From: Gordionus sp. m RMFG-2023
Lineage: Eukaryota; Nematomorpha; Gordioida; Chordodea; Parachordodidae
DNA: 64,000 nucleotides
Direction of reading: 5' to 3'
Assembly: GCF_954871325.1 (NCBI RefSeq)
Contig: NC_088776.1
Location: 33,962,508 to 34,026,507 of the forward strand
Shown in pieces: positions 34,701-41,125 of this stretch. Each line of letters opens with the position of its first letter. The stretch's first letter is position 1. The translations under genes and the position numbers were made by a program. A model generated the notes under the pieces. The model was not told where the DNA came from. It made no database searches and saw only the letters and a program-made list of their open reading frames with translations.

Positions 34701-35545
34701 AAATAACATTTACAGCACTGCCCTACAATAAAAATAAAATTTTAATTATTTTAATATTATTTTTTGAATATTATTATTAAATTGACCAATTCCTACGGGC
34801 GCCTTGATGTGAATTTTACGTTTTTGCCCCTTCCTAGTGATAATTATCCGGCTTACTGCCAATTATTCTTGTAATATTTATTTACCATTAATTCATTTGA
34901 ATGATTAATCTATATATTACAAAAATATGTTTAAAAAAAGTCAAATGCATAAAAAACCCTGCCGTTTTTCTCGCAGAAAGGATACATCATGCCATAAAAG
35001 TAAATCAATTTGGGTTAAATTCAATTTAATGTAGCTTAATATTTTATTTTATATTTAGGGATTGGGCACCAAAGATAAAGATCTTATTAGAATTTTCGCC
35101 ACTCGTACTGAAGTTGACATGGGAACGATTAAAAATGAATATTACACCAAATACAATAGACACATGGAAAAAGATATAAGAGTTTCACAATTATATTTCT
35201 ATAAATTATTTGAGCAAATATTTATTTTTTAAGATAATTAGGAAATCCTTTAGTTTTTATTTTTTTTAAATAAATCAATATATTTGATTTGCTATAAATT
35301 TTTAATTATATTATAATAAATATACTAGAAATTTATTATAAATTTTAATTATATAATAAATATATTTAATCTAACATTCTACAACATAGGATTTTAAGAT
35401 ATTTCGATGCAAAAATATAATATATTTTTATTTATGTTTTAAGAGAGATGTTTCAGGAAAATTTCAAAAGATCCTAGTTGCACTATTGAGAGGAAACTTA
35501 CAACCCATCACCAACACCGATCTAAATGTAGTTGAAAATGAATAA
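1640..35545 (+). CDS. Annexin, four-repeat, with hydrophobic N-terminal leader (whole gene span)
   Basis: Calcium-dependent phospholipid-binding protein of the annexin family, built from exons at 1640-1708, 1780-1861, 2145-2239, 5907-6020, 9647-9737, 12076-12155, 12227-12283, 23901-24093 (or 24116), 35059-35181 and 35444-35545; total about 335 residues. Four annexin repeats are visible. Repeats 1, 2 and 4 carry GMGT or GLGT followed by exactly 38 residues and an Asp, the type II calcium site; this spacing also confirms the exon 5-6 junction. Repeat 3 has FGT and no acidic partner, so its site is probably lost. About 20 residues between repeats 3 and 4 are not securely placed (see 24170-24214). 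The first exon encodes a hydrophobic leader, unusual because annexins normally lack signal peptides. The introns hold most of the window's transposons. AATAAA overlaps the stop codon. Confidence 0.92.
1780..1861 (+). CDS. Annexin exon 2: start of repeat 1
   Basis: Acceptor ATTAG and donor G|GTAAAT. It reads PLPTIVPARNANPEADAKVL and then RGALAGMG. The NPEADAKVLRGAL segment is the classic entry to the first annexin repeat. It ends in phase 1 inside the GMGT calcium loop, which exon 3 completes. Confidence 0.9.
2145..2239 (+). CDS. Annexin exon 3: repeat 1 core
   Basis: Reads TNIDTLVAVMSSRSN then LQRIQAAHAYKANYRR, the helix A-B region with the usual SRSN motif. Acceptor TTTAG, donor AGA|GTAATT, phase 0 at the end. 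It joins exon 2 to form GMGT. Confidence 0.92.
2494..3700 (+). mobile_element. hAT transposon fossil with 8-bp target duplication
   Basis: Ends TAGTGATGTTAAAA and TTTTAACATCACTA are inverted repeats, flanked by identical ATATTTTG (2486-2493 and 3701-3708), the 8-bp duplication expected for hAT. Subterminal GTAACTAGTTAC repeats crowd both ends. Inside, + strand frames at about 2955-3360 give LHP-like IHHPLFKIDW and then SAPVERLFSLGK and LLKANKHLL, the hAT dimerisation region. The coding part is short and interrupted by stops, so it is dead and internally deleted. It sits in annexin intron 3. Confidence 0.85.
3716..3967. repeat. GC-rich MITE, CTGCACGACCCGGCC ends
   Basis: Starts AATCTGCACGACCCGGCC and ends GGGCCAGGCCATGCTGATC, an imperfect inverted pair over about 250 bp. 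It is probably a non-autonomous relative of the CCCGG-rich hAT family. It lies 15 bases after the preceding hAT element. Confidence 0.5.
3968..4811. other. Annexin intron 3, unassigned
   Basis: AT-rich intron with a G-run near 4540-4556 (GGGGGTGGGGGTGGGGGGGG). No coding segment or repeat end recognised. Confidence 0.4.
4812..5570. repeat. GGTTCGGTTCGGG repeat region
   Basis: Two clusters of GGTTCGGGTTCGG-type motifs (4812-4940 and 5430-5560) flank about 490 bases of AT-rich sequence. The layout resembles a non-autonomous element with repetitive ends, but clean inverted termini and a target duplication were not found. Similar motifs occur at 36640-36760 and in the MITE at 42243-42627. Confidence 0.45.
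5907..6020 (+). CDS. Annexin exon 4: repeat 1 end, repeat 2 entry
   Basis: Acceptor TTACAG and donor AAA|GTAATT, phase 0 at both ends, 38 codons. It reads DLLQHIKSDTNRKFEKMMVA then LLTPAAEYDAELVRESVK, a textbook annexin segment. The Asp in IKSDT is 38 residues after GMGT and completes the repeat 1 calcium site. Confidence 0.93.
6131..6304. repeat. hAT-type MITE with perfect 8-bp duplication
   Basis: A 174-bp element from CAGTGACTTCG to CAAGTCACTG, flanked by GCTCAAAT at 6123-6130 and 6305-6312. It has no coding capacity. It begins 110 bases after annexin exon 4. Confidence 0.85.
6750..8880. repeat. Long imperfect foldback, family unknown
   Basis: Two arms of about 1 kb are inverted copies of each other. 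Matches seen are 7060-7130 with 8700-8795, 7150-7331 with 8463-8660 (sharing CACAGATCCTA and GAGCAATTGAGAACTT), and 7385-7480 with 8300-8400. Base composition is less AT-rich than the surroundings. Short frames exist on both strands (for example 7683-7970 minus, 8484-8684 plus), but none matches a family I know. It is an old, broken element in annexin intron 4. Confidence 0.55.
8938..9155. repeat. Probable MITE with GAGATCTGCA ends
   Basis: GAGATCTGCACAC at the left and GGACCGTAGAGATCTAT at the right suggest imperfect inverted ends over about 215 bp. Internal CGGGACC and GGTCAGGA motifs recall the other GC-rich short elements here. No target duplication confirmed. Confidence 0.35.
9156..9646. 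other. Annexin intron 4, unassigned
   Basis: AT-rich intron sequence leading to the exon 5 acceptor (TTTCTTATAG). No other feature recognised. Confidence 0.4.
9647..9737 (+). CDS. Annexin exon 5: repeat 2 calcium loop and helix B
   Basis: Reads GLGTDLDTLFEVLFTRSPRQ then IKMMGAAYNR, starting directly after exon 4 in phase 0. The donor AGAA|GTTTTT is weak but gives phase 1, which fits exon 6 and yields the canonical GLGT-38-Asp spacing. Confidence 0.9.
9766..10082. repeat. Host repeat interrupted by the next hAT element (left part)
   Basis: GC-richer blocks (GGTTCTGGTCCTGGCTCC near 9810) resemble sequence resuming at about 11499-11770 (GGTTCCAGATTC, TCTAGGCTCC), as if one older repeat were split by the 10083-11498 insertion. 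Its family is not identified. Confidence 0.35.
10083..11498 (+). mobile_element. hAT transposon fossil, CAGGGCCATAGCCA ends
   Basis: Inverted ends CAGGGCCATAGCCA and TGGCTATGGCCC. Flanks GTCTGGCC (10075-10082) and GTCTGGTC (11499-11506) match at 7 of 8 bases, a hAT-style duplication. Near 11215-11345 the + strand gives EASFSTLKRVLS, STRESMKDRKF and then LWKI, the C-terminal dimerisation motif of ZMYM-type hAT transposases. The rest is eroded by stops. A relative with the end CTAGCTACGGCCCTG lies at about 42640-42912. Confidence 0.8.
11499..12075. other. Annexin intron 5, right part
   Basis: Continuation of the older repeat up to about 11770, then AT-rich intron to the exon 6 acceptor. No coding sequence. 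Confidence 0.35.
12076..12155 (+). CDS. Annexin exon 6: repeat 2 second half
   Basis: Acceptor AATAAG, donor AAG|GTATAA. Joined to exon 5 it reads AAYNRKFKRNLIQDIKGDTS then GKVEDLLVEVAK. A nearer AG at 12084-12085 would break the frame. Only the upstream AG gives both correct phase and the 38-residue spacing to the calcium-binding Asp. Confidence 0.88.
12227..12283 (+). CDS. Annexin exon 7: linker into repeat 3
   Basis: Nineteen codons, GDRDESNRIDPLAAENVAK, phase 0 both sides, after a 71-base intron. This matches the acidic linker and first helix (GNRDE...) that precede repeat 3 in annexins. Confidence 0.9.
12350..12374. repeat. G-rich run
   Basis: GGGGAGGGGGGGGGGGGGAG just after annexin exon 7. 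Simple repeat, possibly quadruplex-prone. Confidence 0.6.
12375..13000. other. Annexin intron 7, unassigned
   Basis: No recognised coding or terminal repeat sequence in this stretch. Confidence 0.35.
13001..14400 (+). mobile_element. ZMYM-type hAT transposase fossil
   Basis: Scattered + strand frames give IKELEEPI near 13120, then ERTLSFLRRI at about 13805-13834, and after an inserted repeat NIPRSTTCVSRLKGLDLLNI and HRHLTTSKDEIIEKLA at 14262-14374. The last two are the conserved C-terminus of ZMYM1-like hAT transposases. Many stops and frameshifts mark it as dead. Ends were not located. The nested element (13834-14257) cuts it between LRRI and the NIPRST block. Confidence 0.65.
13834..14257. 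mobile_element. Nested short CCCGG-rich hAT element
   Basis: Ends CAGAGGCCTGCAGAAGTACC and CCTGCAGGTCTCTG are inverted repeats of the same family as 18574-20736. The interior is mostly CGGCCCGG blocks with T runs. The flanks (AAGAATAA and AAAAACAT) agree at only about 5 of 8, so the insertion is old. It interrupts a hAT coding frame. Confidence 0.75.
14401..15116. other. Annexin intron 7, AT-rich with a poly-C run
   Basis: Holds a run of about 15 C at 14626-14639 and otherwise AT-rich sequence. No coding segment recognised. Confidence 0.4.
15117..15266. repeat. Extra solo terminal repeat of the IS630/Tc1-type element
   Basis: A 150-bp copy of the terminus, beginning CAGTGAAACGATACACATG after TA, stands immediately before and in the same orientation as the left terminus of the full element. 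The two are separated by TA. Confidence 0.85.
15269..17072 (-). mobile_element. IS630/Tc1-mariner-type transposon, copy A
   Basis: Terminal inverted repeats of about 150 bp start CAGTGAAACGATACACATG and are flanked by TA on both sides, the target of this superfamily. The minus strand carries the transposase in three consecutive frames (16844-16593, 16592-16041, 16041-15760). About two breaks therefore make it inactive, but sequence quality is high and the element looks young. Confidence 0.88.
15760..16844 (-). pseudogene. IS630/Tc1-type DDE transposase, frameshifted
   Basis: Cut-and-paste transposase. The N-terminal part (16844-16593) is basic and DNA-binding-like (RPKRIHKYWNKEK). The middle (16592-16041) has a second helix-turn-helix with GWSKKRAGKEPDRRNTPG, then LDETGINLHV with the first catalytic Asp. 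The last part (16041-15760) has MDNASIHRS with the second Asp and SPQLNPIENFFGVLKNKF with the catalytic Glu. Only 30 residues separate the second Asp and the Glu, fewer than the 34 of Tc1. The three frames meet or overlap at 16592/16593 and 16041, so two frame changes split the gene. A partner copy in opposite orientation follows at 17075. Confidence 0.85.
17075..18303 (+). mobile_element. IS630/Tc1-type transposon, copy B, internally deleted
   Basis: Inverted partner of copy A. It begins with sequence just inside the left terminus; its own left terminal repeat is absent and copy A's right terminus takes that place. The right terminus (about 18150-18303) ends GTGTATCGTTTCA, lacking the last bases. 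The transposase start (MFNIESLL...) at about 17155 joins directly to QIYCAKILNIPREN..., an internal deletion of about 0.5 kb. Then come LDETG(I)NLHV, NGLLFRDSMTELIS and MDNASIHRS, and a frameshift near 17597 before the Glu region (PIENFFGVLKN). Confidence 0.82.
18304..18515. other. Annexin intron 7 between transposons
   Basis: Holds a G run near 18336-18347 and CT-rich sequence that ends in the CTCCTCAC target site of the next element. Confidence 0.4.
18574..20736 (+). mobile_element. CCCGG-rich hAT element, C-terminal-only copy, nested
   Basis: Ends CAGAGAACTGCAGG and CTGCAGGTCTCTG with a perfect 8-bp duplication GTGGGAGT (18566-18573 and 20737-20744), so it jumped into the subterminal repeat of element C. 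On the + strand at about 19210-19600, after one in-frame stop, come IPASSASCERNFSTTRILEE and NLQPEKVDMLLFLQDNL, the hAT dimerisation domain. Its N-terminal half is deleted. The copy at 28527-29881 retains the N-terminal zinc finger instead. Confidence 0.87.
20165..20710. repeat. Tandem CCGGGATGGGCC subterminal repeats
   Basis: About eight units of CCGGG(A/C)(T/C)GGGCC plus GGCCGTAAAAA separated by T-A runs form higher-order units of roughly 60 and 120 bp inside the right end of the nested hAT. They may be transposase-binding arrays that expanded by slippage. Confidence 0.75.
20775..21010. repeat. 25-bp tandem array (CAAAATAAAATAGCCAACTA)
   Basis: About eight to nine near-identical units of roughly 25 bp (ATTTTTCAAAATAAAATAG...). 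It lies in element C right after the nested insertion. Confidence 0.8.
21327..22160 (+). pseudogene. hAT transposase remnant of element C, N-terminal and middle
   Basis: Reads RHQKSSKHKLVQGSLSTSIA, DATTVAEMVNTYHAVQHSE, MADLALPMNCIAAF and NLLYAVNMQLQSEE in broken + strand frames. These match the zinc-finger tail and catalytic-core flanks of a hAT transposase, and parallel 45010-46085 in element D. Confidence 0.7.
22355..23083 (-). pseudogene. hAT transposase remnant of element C, middle and C-terminal
   Basis: Minus-strand frames read YLGLVSHVGNILHVVNIQLQ, MTLEQKPSFDGFCNLINILK and CEYVFSLPHSNASSERIFSL followed by RTAWRKKRNRIAL. The last is the dimerisation motif (SNASSERIFS). The frame shifts between pieces. 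Orientation is opposite to 21327-22160. Confidence 0.75.
23624..23900. other. Annexin intron 7, 3' end
   Basis: AT-rich, ending with a good acceptor TTTTAATATTGCAG. Nothing else recognised. Confidence 0.45.
23901..24093 (+). CDS. Annexin exon 8: repeat 3
   Basis: Reads KLKSGGISKYFGTHANELIT, ILSKWNFNQLRMFFDQYQRV and TKKTIEEDISKYSGGETQKA then LLNYG. These are helices A to E of repeat 3. The loop reads KYFGT and the residue 38 positions later region is KYS, not acidic, so calcium binding here is probably lost. The donor at 24094 (ATG|GTAACG) leaves phase 1. The frame stays open to a stop at 24120-24122, with another possible donor at 24117 (phase 0). Confidence 0.9.
24170..24214 (+). CDS. Tentative annexin mini-exon between repeats 3 and 4
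   Basis: If exon 8 ends at 24116 in phase 0, an exon from acceptor GCTCGCAG to donor TGT|GTAATA would read DRARNGSRKLLYIKC and join in frame to GLGTKDKD of the next exon. The resulting linker is about 25 residues, against about 22 in typical annexins. Splice signals are modest and the intron would be only about 53 bases. The true exon may instead lie elsewhere in the 11-kb gap. Confidence 0.3.
24215..24721. other. Annexin intron before repeat 4, unassigned
   Basis: AT-rich; nothing recognised up to the piggyBac left end, which follows TTGA at 24718-24721. Confidence 0.4.
24722..26724 (+). mobile_element. piggyBac element 1, broken
   Basis: Ends CCCTTTCGCGCCC and GGACGCGAAAGGA are inverted repeats, with TTAA on the right (26725-26728) and TTGA, a mutated TTAA, on the left. 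The transposase is on the + strand at about 25290-26540 and is interrupted by several stops and frame changes. Size (2.0 kb) is near normal for the family. Confidence 0.85.
25285..26541 (+). pseudogene. piggyBac transposase 1, broken
   Basis: Recognisable blocks in order: an acidic N-terminal part (DISEANIESSDLEE), KIKYIDWSKKDIG, then LAVDEFIIPLKRRSKLGQ and GLKVFALYGSSGF followed by YGFEIYQGKY. This is the central DDE domain with the Asp of VDE. At 26286-26541 the C-terminus ends in a cysteine-rich finger (CSMRV...CKYCVEAYLKIICKKC). Stops and shifts separate the blocks, so no intact protein is made. Confidence 0.82.
26729..27640. other. Annexin intron, unassigned
   Basis: AT-rich intron with G/C-biased patches near 27395-27425 and 27585. 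No coding sequence or repeat end identified. Confidence 0.35.
27645..27842. repeat. MITE with TTGTTAAACGGCT ends
   Basis: Left TTTTGTTAAACGGCT...GGGCTAACTCAATATT and right AATATTGAGTTAGCCGTT...TTAACAACACTT are inverted repeats, so the element is largely palindromic. Related copies lie at 43693-43889 and, degraded, at 51885-51990. Confidence 0.7.
28100..28401 (+). pseudogene. ZMYM-type hAT C-terminal fragment
   Basis: Reads LPNIKTLFFYLSYPLVHALM, then RLKTYLRNSIGENRLNGLAL and LNIYKEIIHLGEK. The block RLKTYLRNSIGENRLNGLALL is the signature end of ZMYM1-like hAT transposases. It is only a fragment, with a frameshift before the conserved block. Confidence 0.8.
28527..29881 (+). mobile_element. 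CCCGG-rich hAT element, N-terminal-only copy
   Basis: The right end GTGCCTCTGCAGGTCTCTG matches the family terminus; the extreme left terminus is missing. Sequence at 28650-28960 and 29240-29720 is nearly identical to 18755-19080 and 19770-20160 of the nested copy. Possible flanks ATTTTTTA and ATTTTTAA agree at 7 of 8. It encodes a BED-type finger but no catalytic core. Confidence 0.8.
28962..29222 (+). pseudogene. BED-type zinc finger, hAT transposase N-terminus
   Basis: Eighty-six residues from MAQNTNDIINKIKYN. The finger reads VQCKNCSSILSYNYKHGTSH then LKRHKC: two Cys, then His and a final His-x-Cys end, as in BED fingers that bind transposon ends. The frame stops soon after (NNFFYT) because the rest of the transposase is deleted. 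With no host gene around it, this is a transposon leftover. A domesticated role is possible but unsupported. Confidence 0.72.
29882..30505. other. Annexin intron, unassigned
   Basis: AT-rich; no recognised features. Confidence 0.4.
30535..30635. repeat. Short hAT-end remnant
   Basis: GGGACCCAGCCTTAGGCCGG at the left and TCTAGCTACGCCACTGG at the right resemble the CAGGGCC...CTAGCTACGGCCCTG termini at 10083-11498 and 42912. It is probably a nearly complete internal deletion. Confidence 0.4.
30795..32251 (+). mobile_element. piggyBac element 2, broken
   Basis: Flanked by TTAA at 30791-30794 and 32252-32255. Ends CTCTTACATTCATGC and GCATGAAAG are imperfect inverted repeats. It contains transposase fragments at 31155-32050. 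It differs from piggyBac 1 at both the ends and the protein, so it belongs to a separate lineage. Confidence 0.78.
31155..32050 (+). pseudogene. piggyBac transposase 2, broken
   Basis: Begins MSSSDESDISSYYIDESF, the acidic start common in piggyBac. Later blocks read SDSLLEFLTFQIIYMQ, MKIFLAMNMLMGIKKLPSYR then DYWSTMPDLHDQ, KLYKVRPFMNAML and LAVDESMISFKGRS with the catalytic VDE Asp. It ends with a finger fragment (RRCAASHL, RCAHCSTVE) directly after the VDE block, so most of the DDE core is deleted. Several stops and shifts break the rest. Confidence 0.78.
32560..33260 (-). pseudogene. LINE-like reverse transcriptase fossil
   Basis: On the minus strand, around 32990-32750, frames read ITLDIHALEHAF (RT block with the first Asp), then after frame changes QGDSLGLLLFDLAIKSMIK, the (Q)GD(S/P)LGPLLF block of non-LTR reverse transcriptases, followed by degraded LDD-region sequence. 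No endonuclease, 3' tail or ends were identified. It is a short, old 5'-truncated-looking piece in the annexin intron. Confidence 0.6.
33261..35058. other. Annexin intron, unassigned
   Basis: AT-rich; a GC patch at 34210-34290 (CCGGCACCAGTTGAACTGGG) may be a decayed repeat end. No coding exon was found here. Confidence 0.35.
35059..35181 (+). CDS. Annexin exon 10: repeat 4 calcium loop to helix D
   Basis: Forty-one codons: GLGTKDKDLIRIFATRTEVD, MGTIKNEYYTKYNRH, MEKDIR. It has the GLGT loop and the TRTEVDM motif typical of repeat 4 (usually SRSEIDL). Acceptor TATTTAG, donor AGA|GTTTCA, phase 0 both sides. Confidence 0.93.
35444..35545 (+). CDS. Annexin last exon: repeat 4 end and C-terminus
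   Basis: Reads RDVSGKFQKILVALLRGNL then QPITNTDLNVVENE and TAA. The first Asp is residue 39 after GLGT and completes the repeat 4 calcium site. The C-terminal tail of about 15 residues after RGN is slightly longer than usual. AATAAA spans 35541-35546, and AATAAA-like motifs recur near 35770-35785. Confidence 0.93.
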   Translation, partial: RDVSGKFQKILVALLRGNLQPITNTDLNVVENE

Positions 35546-38500
35546 AAATGTTTTATTCCTCAAATTATATATAATATAAGTATAATCTAATTCTAAAATC
35601 AAAATATATCGCGTTTAAAGTTTTATTATAGACCTTATAATTGCAGAAAAAAAAACAATAGTCCTTATCGACATTATTATGCAACAAAAAATAACATTAA
35701 ATCAACTAATATATTTGAAATACAATTGTAGGTTTGCAGGGATTCAATTAATATTATTTTTTATTATGTTATTTAATAAACTCAATAAAATAGTTTGTTT
35801 TATATGATGATTTTTATCTATTTGTTTTTTCTTGCACCTCTTTATCTATTTTAATCGCATGATTATCGGAGATCTCAAGTTTTACAATCATAATTCATTG
35901 ACTAGTAGCTACTTAGATTCCATTCCACTGGATTATTAATTTTTATCGATATTTAAAATAAAATTCATATTTTAAGCACAAACAAGGTGTTGAGCAATAT
36001 CGCGAATACATGTTTTCTAAATACAAATATGTTTTGCATTTTATTTCTATATATTAGGATTTCAATAACATTTTTGAAAAAAGTATATTTTTATTTATAG
36101 AGAAAATTTAAAAAAGATACAAATACTTTAACAAATATTTTTATAAATACTTAATAAAGGAAGCTTTTATAAATAATAAATTTTGTAATTTCTAAACAGA
36201 ATAATATTTTGAAATATTTACTATTTACTGCCCGATTTTCACTCAATTTGGATTATAAGAATAATTAGGACACACTAAAAAAAGGAACAAGTCTTCTTTA
36301 AAAAAAAGACTACCTAGTGCCCATTCAAATCAACCAAAGTAAAGTGCCCTAGTTCATATTCTGATACTGGTCTGAACAAAAATAAGACAAACCAGAAAAA
36401 GCCTAATAGATATTTTACTTTAAATTCACCTAAATTTTAAAATAACCTAATGGGGGATCAAAAATAAAAAAACACTCAATGCTAGTTTTTATTATAGGGG
36501 TGTTAAGCACTGCTTTATCCCGCCCCTTTGACGCCATTGATCTTTATTGTTATTTTAATTATCATATTTTATTATTATGTTTGCAAATAATAATATTTTG
36601 TTTTATATGGTATTCAAAACCAAAATAAAATAGGTTAACATCATGGTCCGGTTCGGTCTCATATTATGGTTCGGTTAGGTCTTTACATAGTAGTTTAGGG
36701 AACCATTTCGTTTTTGAAAATAGGCTCTAATAAACCGGACCAAACCCATACCTTAATCAGTAAAAAAATATATAATGGCCCCCAGTCTCTCTTTTGCCAA
36801 AAAAATGATATTTTTAATATTCTTATAACATAAAATTTAGGCACTTAAACCTAGCTTAACTTTGAACAGCCGGAAAAATGGCATGATCTCAAAAATTTGG
36901 GGAGGAGGGAGGAGCTTTAAAATATAAAATAAAAATTTTTTAAAATTGCATTTTAGTTTATAAATGTTATTAAATCATATAATTGAGCGTAATATGTATT
37001 TAATGCTTATATTTTCACTTCCCTTTCAAATAATTTGTAAAATACAGTTAAAATTATTAAAAATTACTAAATGTCAAAAATCATGGCAAAAAATTTTCCA
37101 AACAAATAAGAGCCGAACATAAAAAATATTTGCATTTAAATTCTCTTAATTAACTAATATTGAGAAAGATATATTATACAATTATACTCTCTACTAGATA
37201 AATTGCTAACAAATAAAATATAATATAAAAGTTAATCTGCAATCATTATTTATTATAAAATTTGTGTTAATTATTTGATATTATATTAGTGGTTATATAA
37301 AATTGCCAATATTCAATTTTCAGTTCAGAGTTAAATGATAATATTTTATATTTCTTGTGCACATTAAAAATGCGATTTTTTTTGCAATTTATTGGGGATA
37401 AGTTTGTGTCATCTTTTTTTATAATGGTTTATTGCTGTATAAAATCGTATTAATGCATCAAAAATATTACTATATGCCCAAGAGATTTTATAATTTTGTA
37501 TAATATTTCATAATATTTTATCAAAGCAATTATGCACACGGCATACACATTTATTTTATAATATATTACAAATATTTTATTAGTTATTATGAGGGAGCGA
37601 ACGATTGATATGGTAGAACCATGTATTTTTAGTCGTTTATAATTGAAGCAATTTAAATATTTTATTAAGGATCAAATTAATTTTTTTGGAAATTATGGCA
37701 TCAAAAAATGATCAATATATTAAAATATAACGATTATATAATAACAGCAGATTTCAACTTGTGAGAAATTAGATGTAGATTTACTTATATGTGATCATTA
37801 CTGCTACGCCTCACTCTCATCATTGGATATACTAATTTAGAGATCTGCAAGGCCCAACTTGGCCCTTCCGAAAAACCGGCTGCAAGCTGAGCAGCAAGTC
37901 ATATATAATTTTTTTTTTAGGTTGGTCCGGACAATTTATATGGTAAAATTAGTCAGGTCTTCTTTGCAAATATTAAATTTTTAGTAAAATTTTAATAGGC
38001 CAGCTTGGGGATTTAAATTTAGAGGTATTTTTTTGAATTTCTAGTAAATACTTGGATTAATACTAAAACATATATTAAATATGTTTATATCTTTGTATTT
38101 TAAGAGCTGTCTAATTAAATACTAAATCTATAAATAATATATTAAATTCACAAAAAATTAAACAAGTTATAATATGATCCAATTACAAATAAACAGTAAA
38201 ACGGTTGGTCGAAATAGATAGCCATAGAGGAGATATATAAGAGCCTTAATTGACATTGGGGAAAAAAATTAGATCTAGAAATTAAAAATATGATGGCCAG
38301 AAAATTTGAATAAAAATGTTAACCGACCGGGCGAAGAACTTGTGCAAAAATTCTTAAAAGGCCGGGTGAATAAAATATATCATTATAAATCGTATTTAAA
38401 AAAGGTATAAGGTATAATAATTATTTTTAATATTAAGAAATTTTTAAAAAAATTGGTGAAAACCCAAAATAATAATAATTTTTTAAAATGTAAAACAATC

Positions 38501-40908
38501 CAAAATAAATTATGAAGAGAAAATCACCTAAACCCTCCCCCCTTCCTTACGAAAATCTTGGATACGCCTTATAAGTGTTGGCTAATCTTTTACAAGGGGA
38601 GTTTGGGAGCCCATTTTTTAAATAATATACAAAATTAGTCAAAAAAGAAAGGTAAATTGGATTTAAAATAATGACGCCTACGCTATGTTGACTTGAGAAG
38701 ATAAGTTAACCAATGGATAAAATAAATATTTTTTAAAATAATTTATTACAAGAATAAGAATTTTTTTAAAAAAATATTTTATGTGCCTAAATTTAATCAG
38801 ATCGACTAAAATATTTTTTATTTGAGTAAAACACGATCAAGGCCGTGAGTTAAAAGTTTTTTGCATGGGGATAAATAAATTCATCAGCCCTTACCTAAGC
38901 CCTAAATAAAGAATATTAAAATCTAAATTAGTAGAAAAGGAAATCAAAATCAATGCACAAAAAAAATTTGGCGCCTATAAATTAATATAATTTTGGTGGC
39001 CAGGGGCCGCTGCCACCACCCTTTACTCGGGTCTGAGCATGCATGAGGAGACCTAGCCCTCAAAAAATATATCTGAATGCTTAAAAATAATTCTAGGATT
39101 TCTATGTTATGTAACAAAATTATTTTGTGTATTATATGATATATTTCTTATTAAAGAAACAGCTTAAAATGTTTAATAATCCTATTCATTATAAAGAACG
39201 AAAATTACTTTATTATTGTATTTAATTACCCCAACGTGATTCTCAATAAAAAATATATTTATAAGATTAAAAAAATATATAATTTATATAATATGCATAA
39301 AAATATTTTAAAAACGGGAGTAGATTTTTGGTAGGAGATAAAAGATGATTTAAAAAAAAAGTATTATAATATAATATATAATCCATTTAATCATATCGCA
39401 ATAATTAATGATATTTGGGTATAAATATTTCAGTGACCCTTAGGAGAACCAATCATTCTCAATATAAGTAGAGGGATTTATAAAAAATTATTTATTGCAT
39501 ATTACTACATATTATTGTATAAGCCATCTGCCCTTAATGGTTTGAATTTGTAACATCTTATGAAAATTATGTAAACATTTTTTTTAAATTAAATTTTTAA
39601 CCCTTTTTAAAACATTTATATAAAATTTATAATTTTATAATTTCCCAGGACACACTTTTGTGATATTGCTTGTTATTACCCCTAGACCCATTTTACACGA
39701 AATGACATTAGTGTATTGTATAATGCTTTTTTAATGATTAAATAAATCATATAAATTTATAAGATAATATAAATAACAATATAAATAATAAAATTTTTAC
39801 AATAGTGTAAAATCAATAAATGTTCATTAATTACATTTTAAAATAAAATAATTTTTGAAGGAGTTAATGAAGCATTATACTTTATTTTACGCATTTATAT
39901 GATTATGATATTATGAATATTACAAAATTATATATAAAAATTTTTATTTCCTGGGTACAGTATAGAAATTTAATTTAATAGAAAACAAATAAGTTAGTGT
40001 TTAGTACTATTTCCCTATTGAGAGGAAAAGTCCAATTTGAAATTTTTATATGTGATGCATTCGTGATGGAAATTTAAATAAGTGGACATCCAAATTTAAA
40101 TAAAAAGTCAAGTAATTACTCTAAAATAGAGAATAAAATAAATCTTTTGAATTTGATATTTCTTTCCTATACGTTTTTAAAAAAGATCCTGTTGCAATAT
40201 ACCAGGTCTAGATTTAATAAAAATTTGACACTAGGCCGTGAACGGCTTGGTAATTTTTTTTTAATTTTGCAGGTCTCTAGGGCGAGTAATTATGAATTTA
40301 AATTTATATTTAAAAAAACGATAGATAATTTATTCTTTCCGCAAAAATCTCATATAATAAACCTCAATTATAGATTTTAGAGGCCCTTAAAAAATAAAGG
40401 ACTTATAATAATAAAAAAAATATTTTAAACAAATAGGAAAAGAACCCCCCATAAAATTTTATACATATATTATATATTATTATAAAATATCTTCAAAACA
40501 TTCAACTATAATATAATATTGATTTCGCTATAAGAACAAAGAAAAATAAAAAAAATTTAAAAATTAGAAATTTATGTATATAATAAATAGTCTATTGTTT
40601 GTTTTACTATATTAGATATTTTTTATAAGATATAAAGCATTTCCCATTTTATGTTTTTTTAAAAATAGTGGTTAATAGTATAATTTCTTACAAATATGAC
40701 TGATCATAAAATCCCTAAAAATCTTCTAAGTTCTAATTCGATAAAAATAAAAAATTTATAATTTAGTCAATGATAGTTAAGCCACTGTAAAATAATGCTT
40801 ATATGTGATATAAGTGGGTGTGAGAGTTAGAAAATTGCGTTTGAAAATTTATTTTGTGTACATTCATAATAAAATATACAATTTAATTGTACAAATGATA
40901 AATAATCA
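35546..40908. other. Intergenic region, mostly unassigned
   Basis: About 5 kb of AT-rich sequence. Patches that look like decayed repeat ends are 36640-36760 (GGTCCGGTTCGGT... AACCGGACC, inverted), 37830-38010 (GCAAGGCCCAACTTGGCCC) and 38995-39060 (CCAGGGGCCGCTGCC). No convincing gene or exon. Confidence 0.4.
36640..36765. repeat. GGTTCGGT inverted repeat remnant
   Basis: GGTCCGGTTCGGTCTCA at the left faces AAACCGGACCAAACCC at the right, about 120 bp apart. This resembles a small MITE of the AACCGAACC family seen at 42243-42627. Confidence 0.45.
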
Positions 40909-41125
40909 TTGACGTATATGGAAGTCATAGAGCCATTTGCACCAGAGGTCTTCAGGTACATATTAAATACACTTAAATATTGTATAATTATAAATTTCGG
41001 GATATGGGCTGGGGCCGGGCTCGTTTATTTGAAATTTATCATGGGCTTTGACCGGGCTTGGGAATTTGTTTTAATATTAAATATGGGCTAGGCCTGGACC
41101 TAAAAACTAATTTTACTGGTGGCCT
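40909..41125. repeat. GGGCCGGGC-type repeat remnant
   Basis: TGGGCTGGGGCCGGGCTCG, GACCGGGCTTGGG and GGGCTAGGCC are spaced as in the CCCGG-rich hAT ends. It also produces a spurious 60-residue frame. Confidence 0.45.

Noticed and set aside
40147-40380. 77-residue frame
   Set aside because: No motif, AT-driven composition and a short repeat word (GCAGGTCTCTAG) within it; most likely chance.
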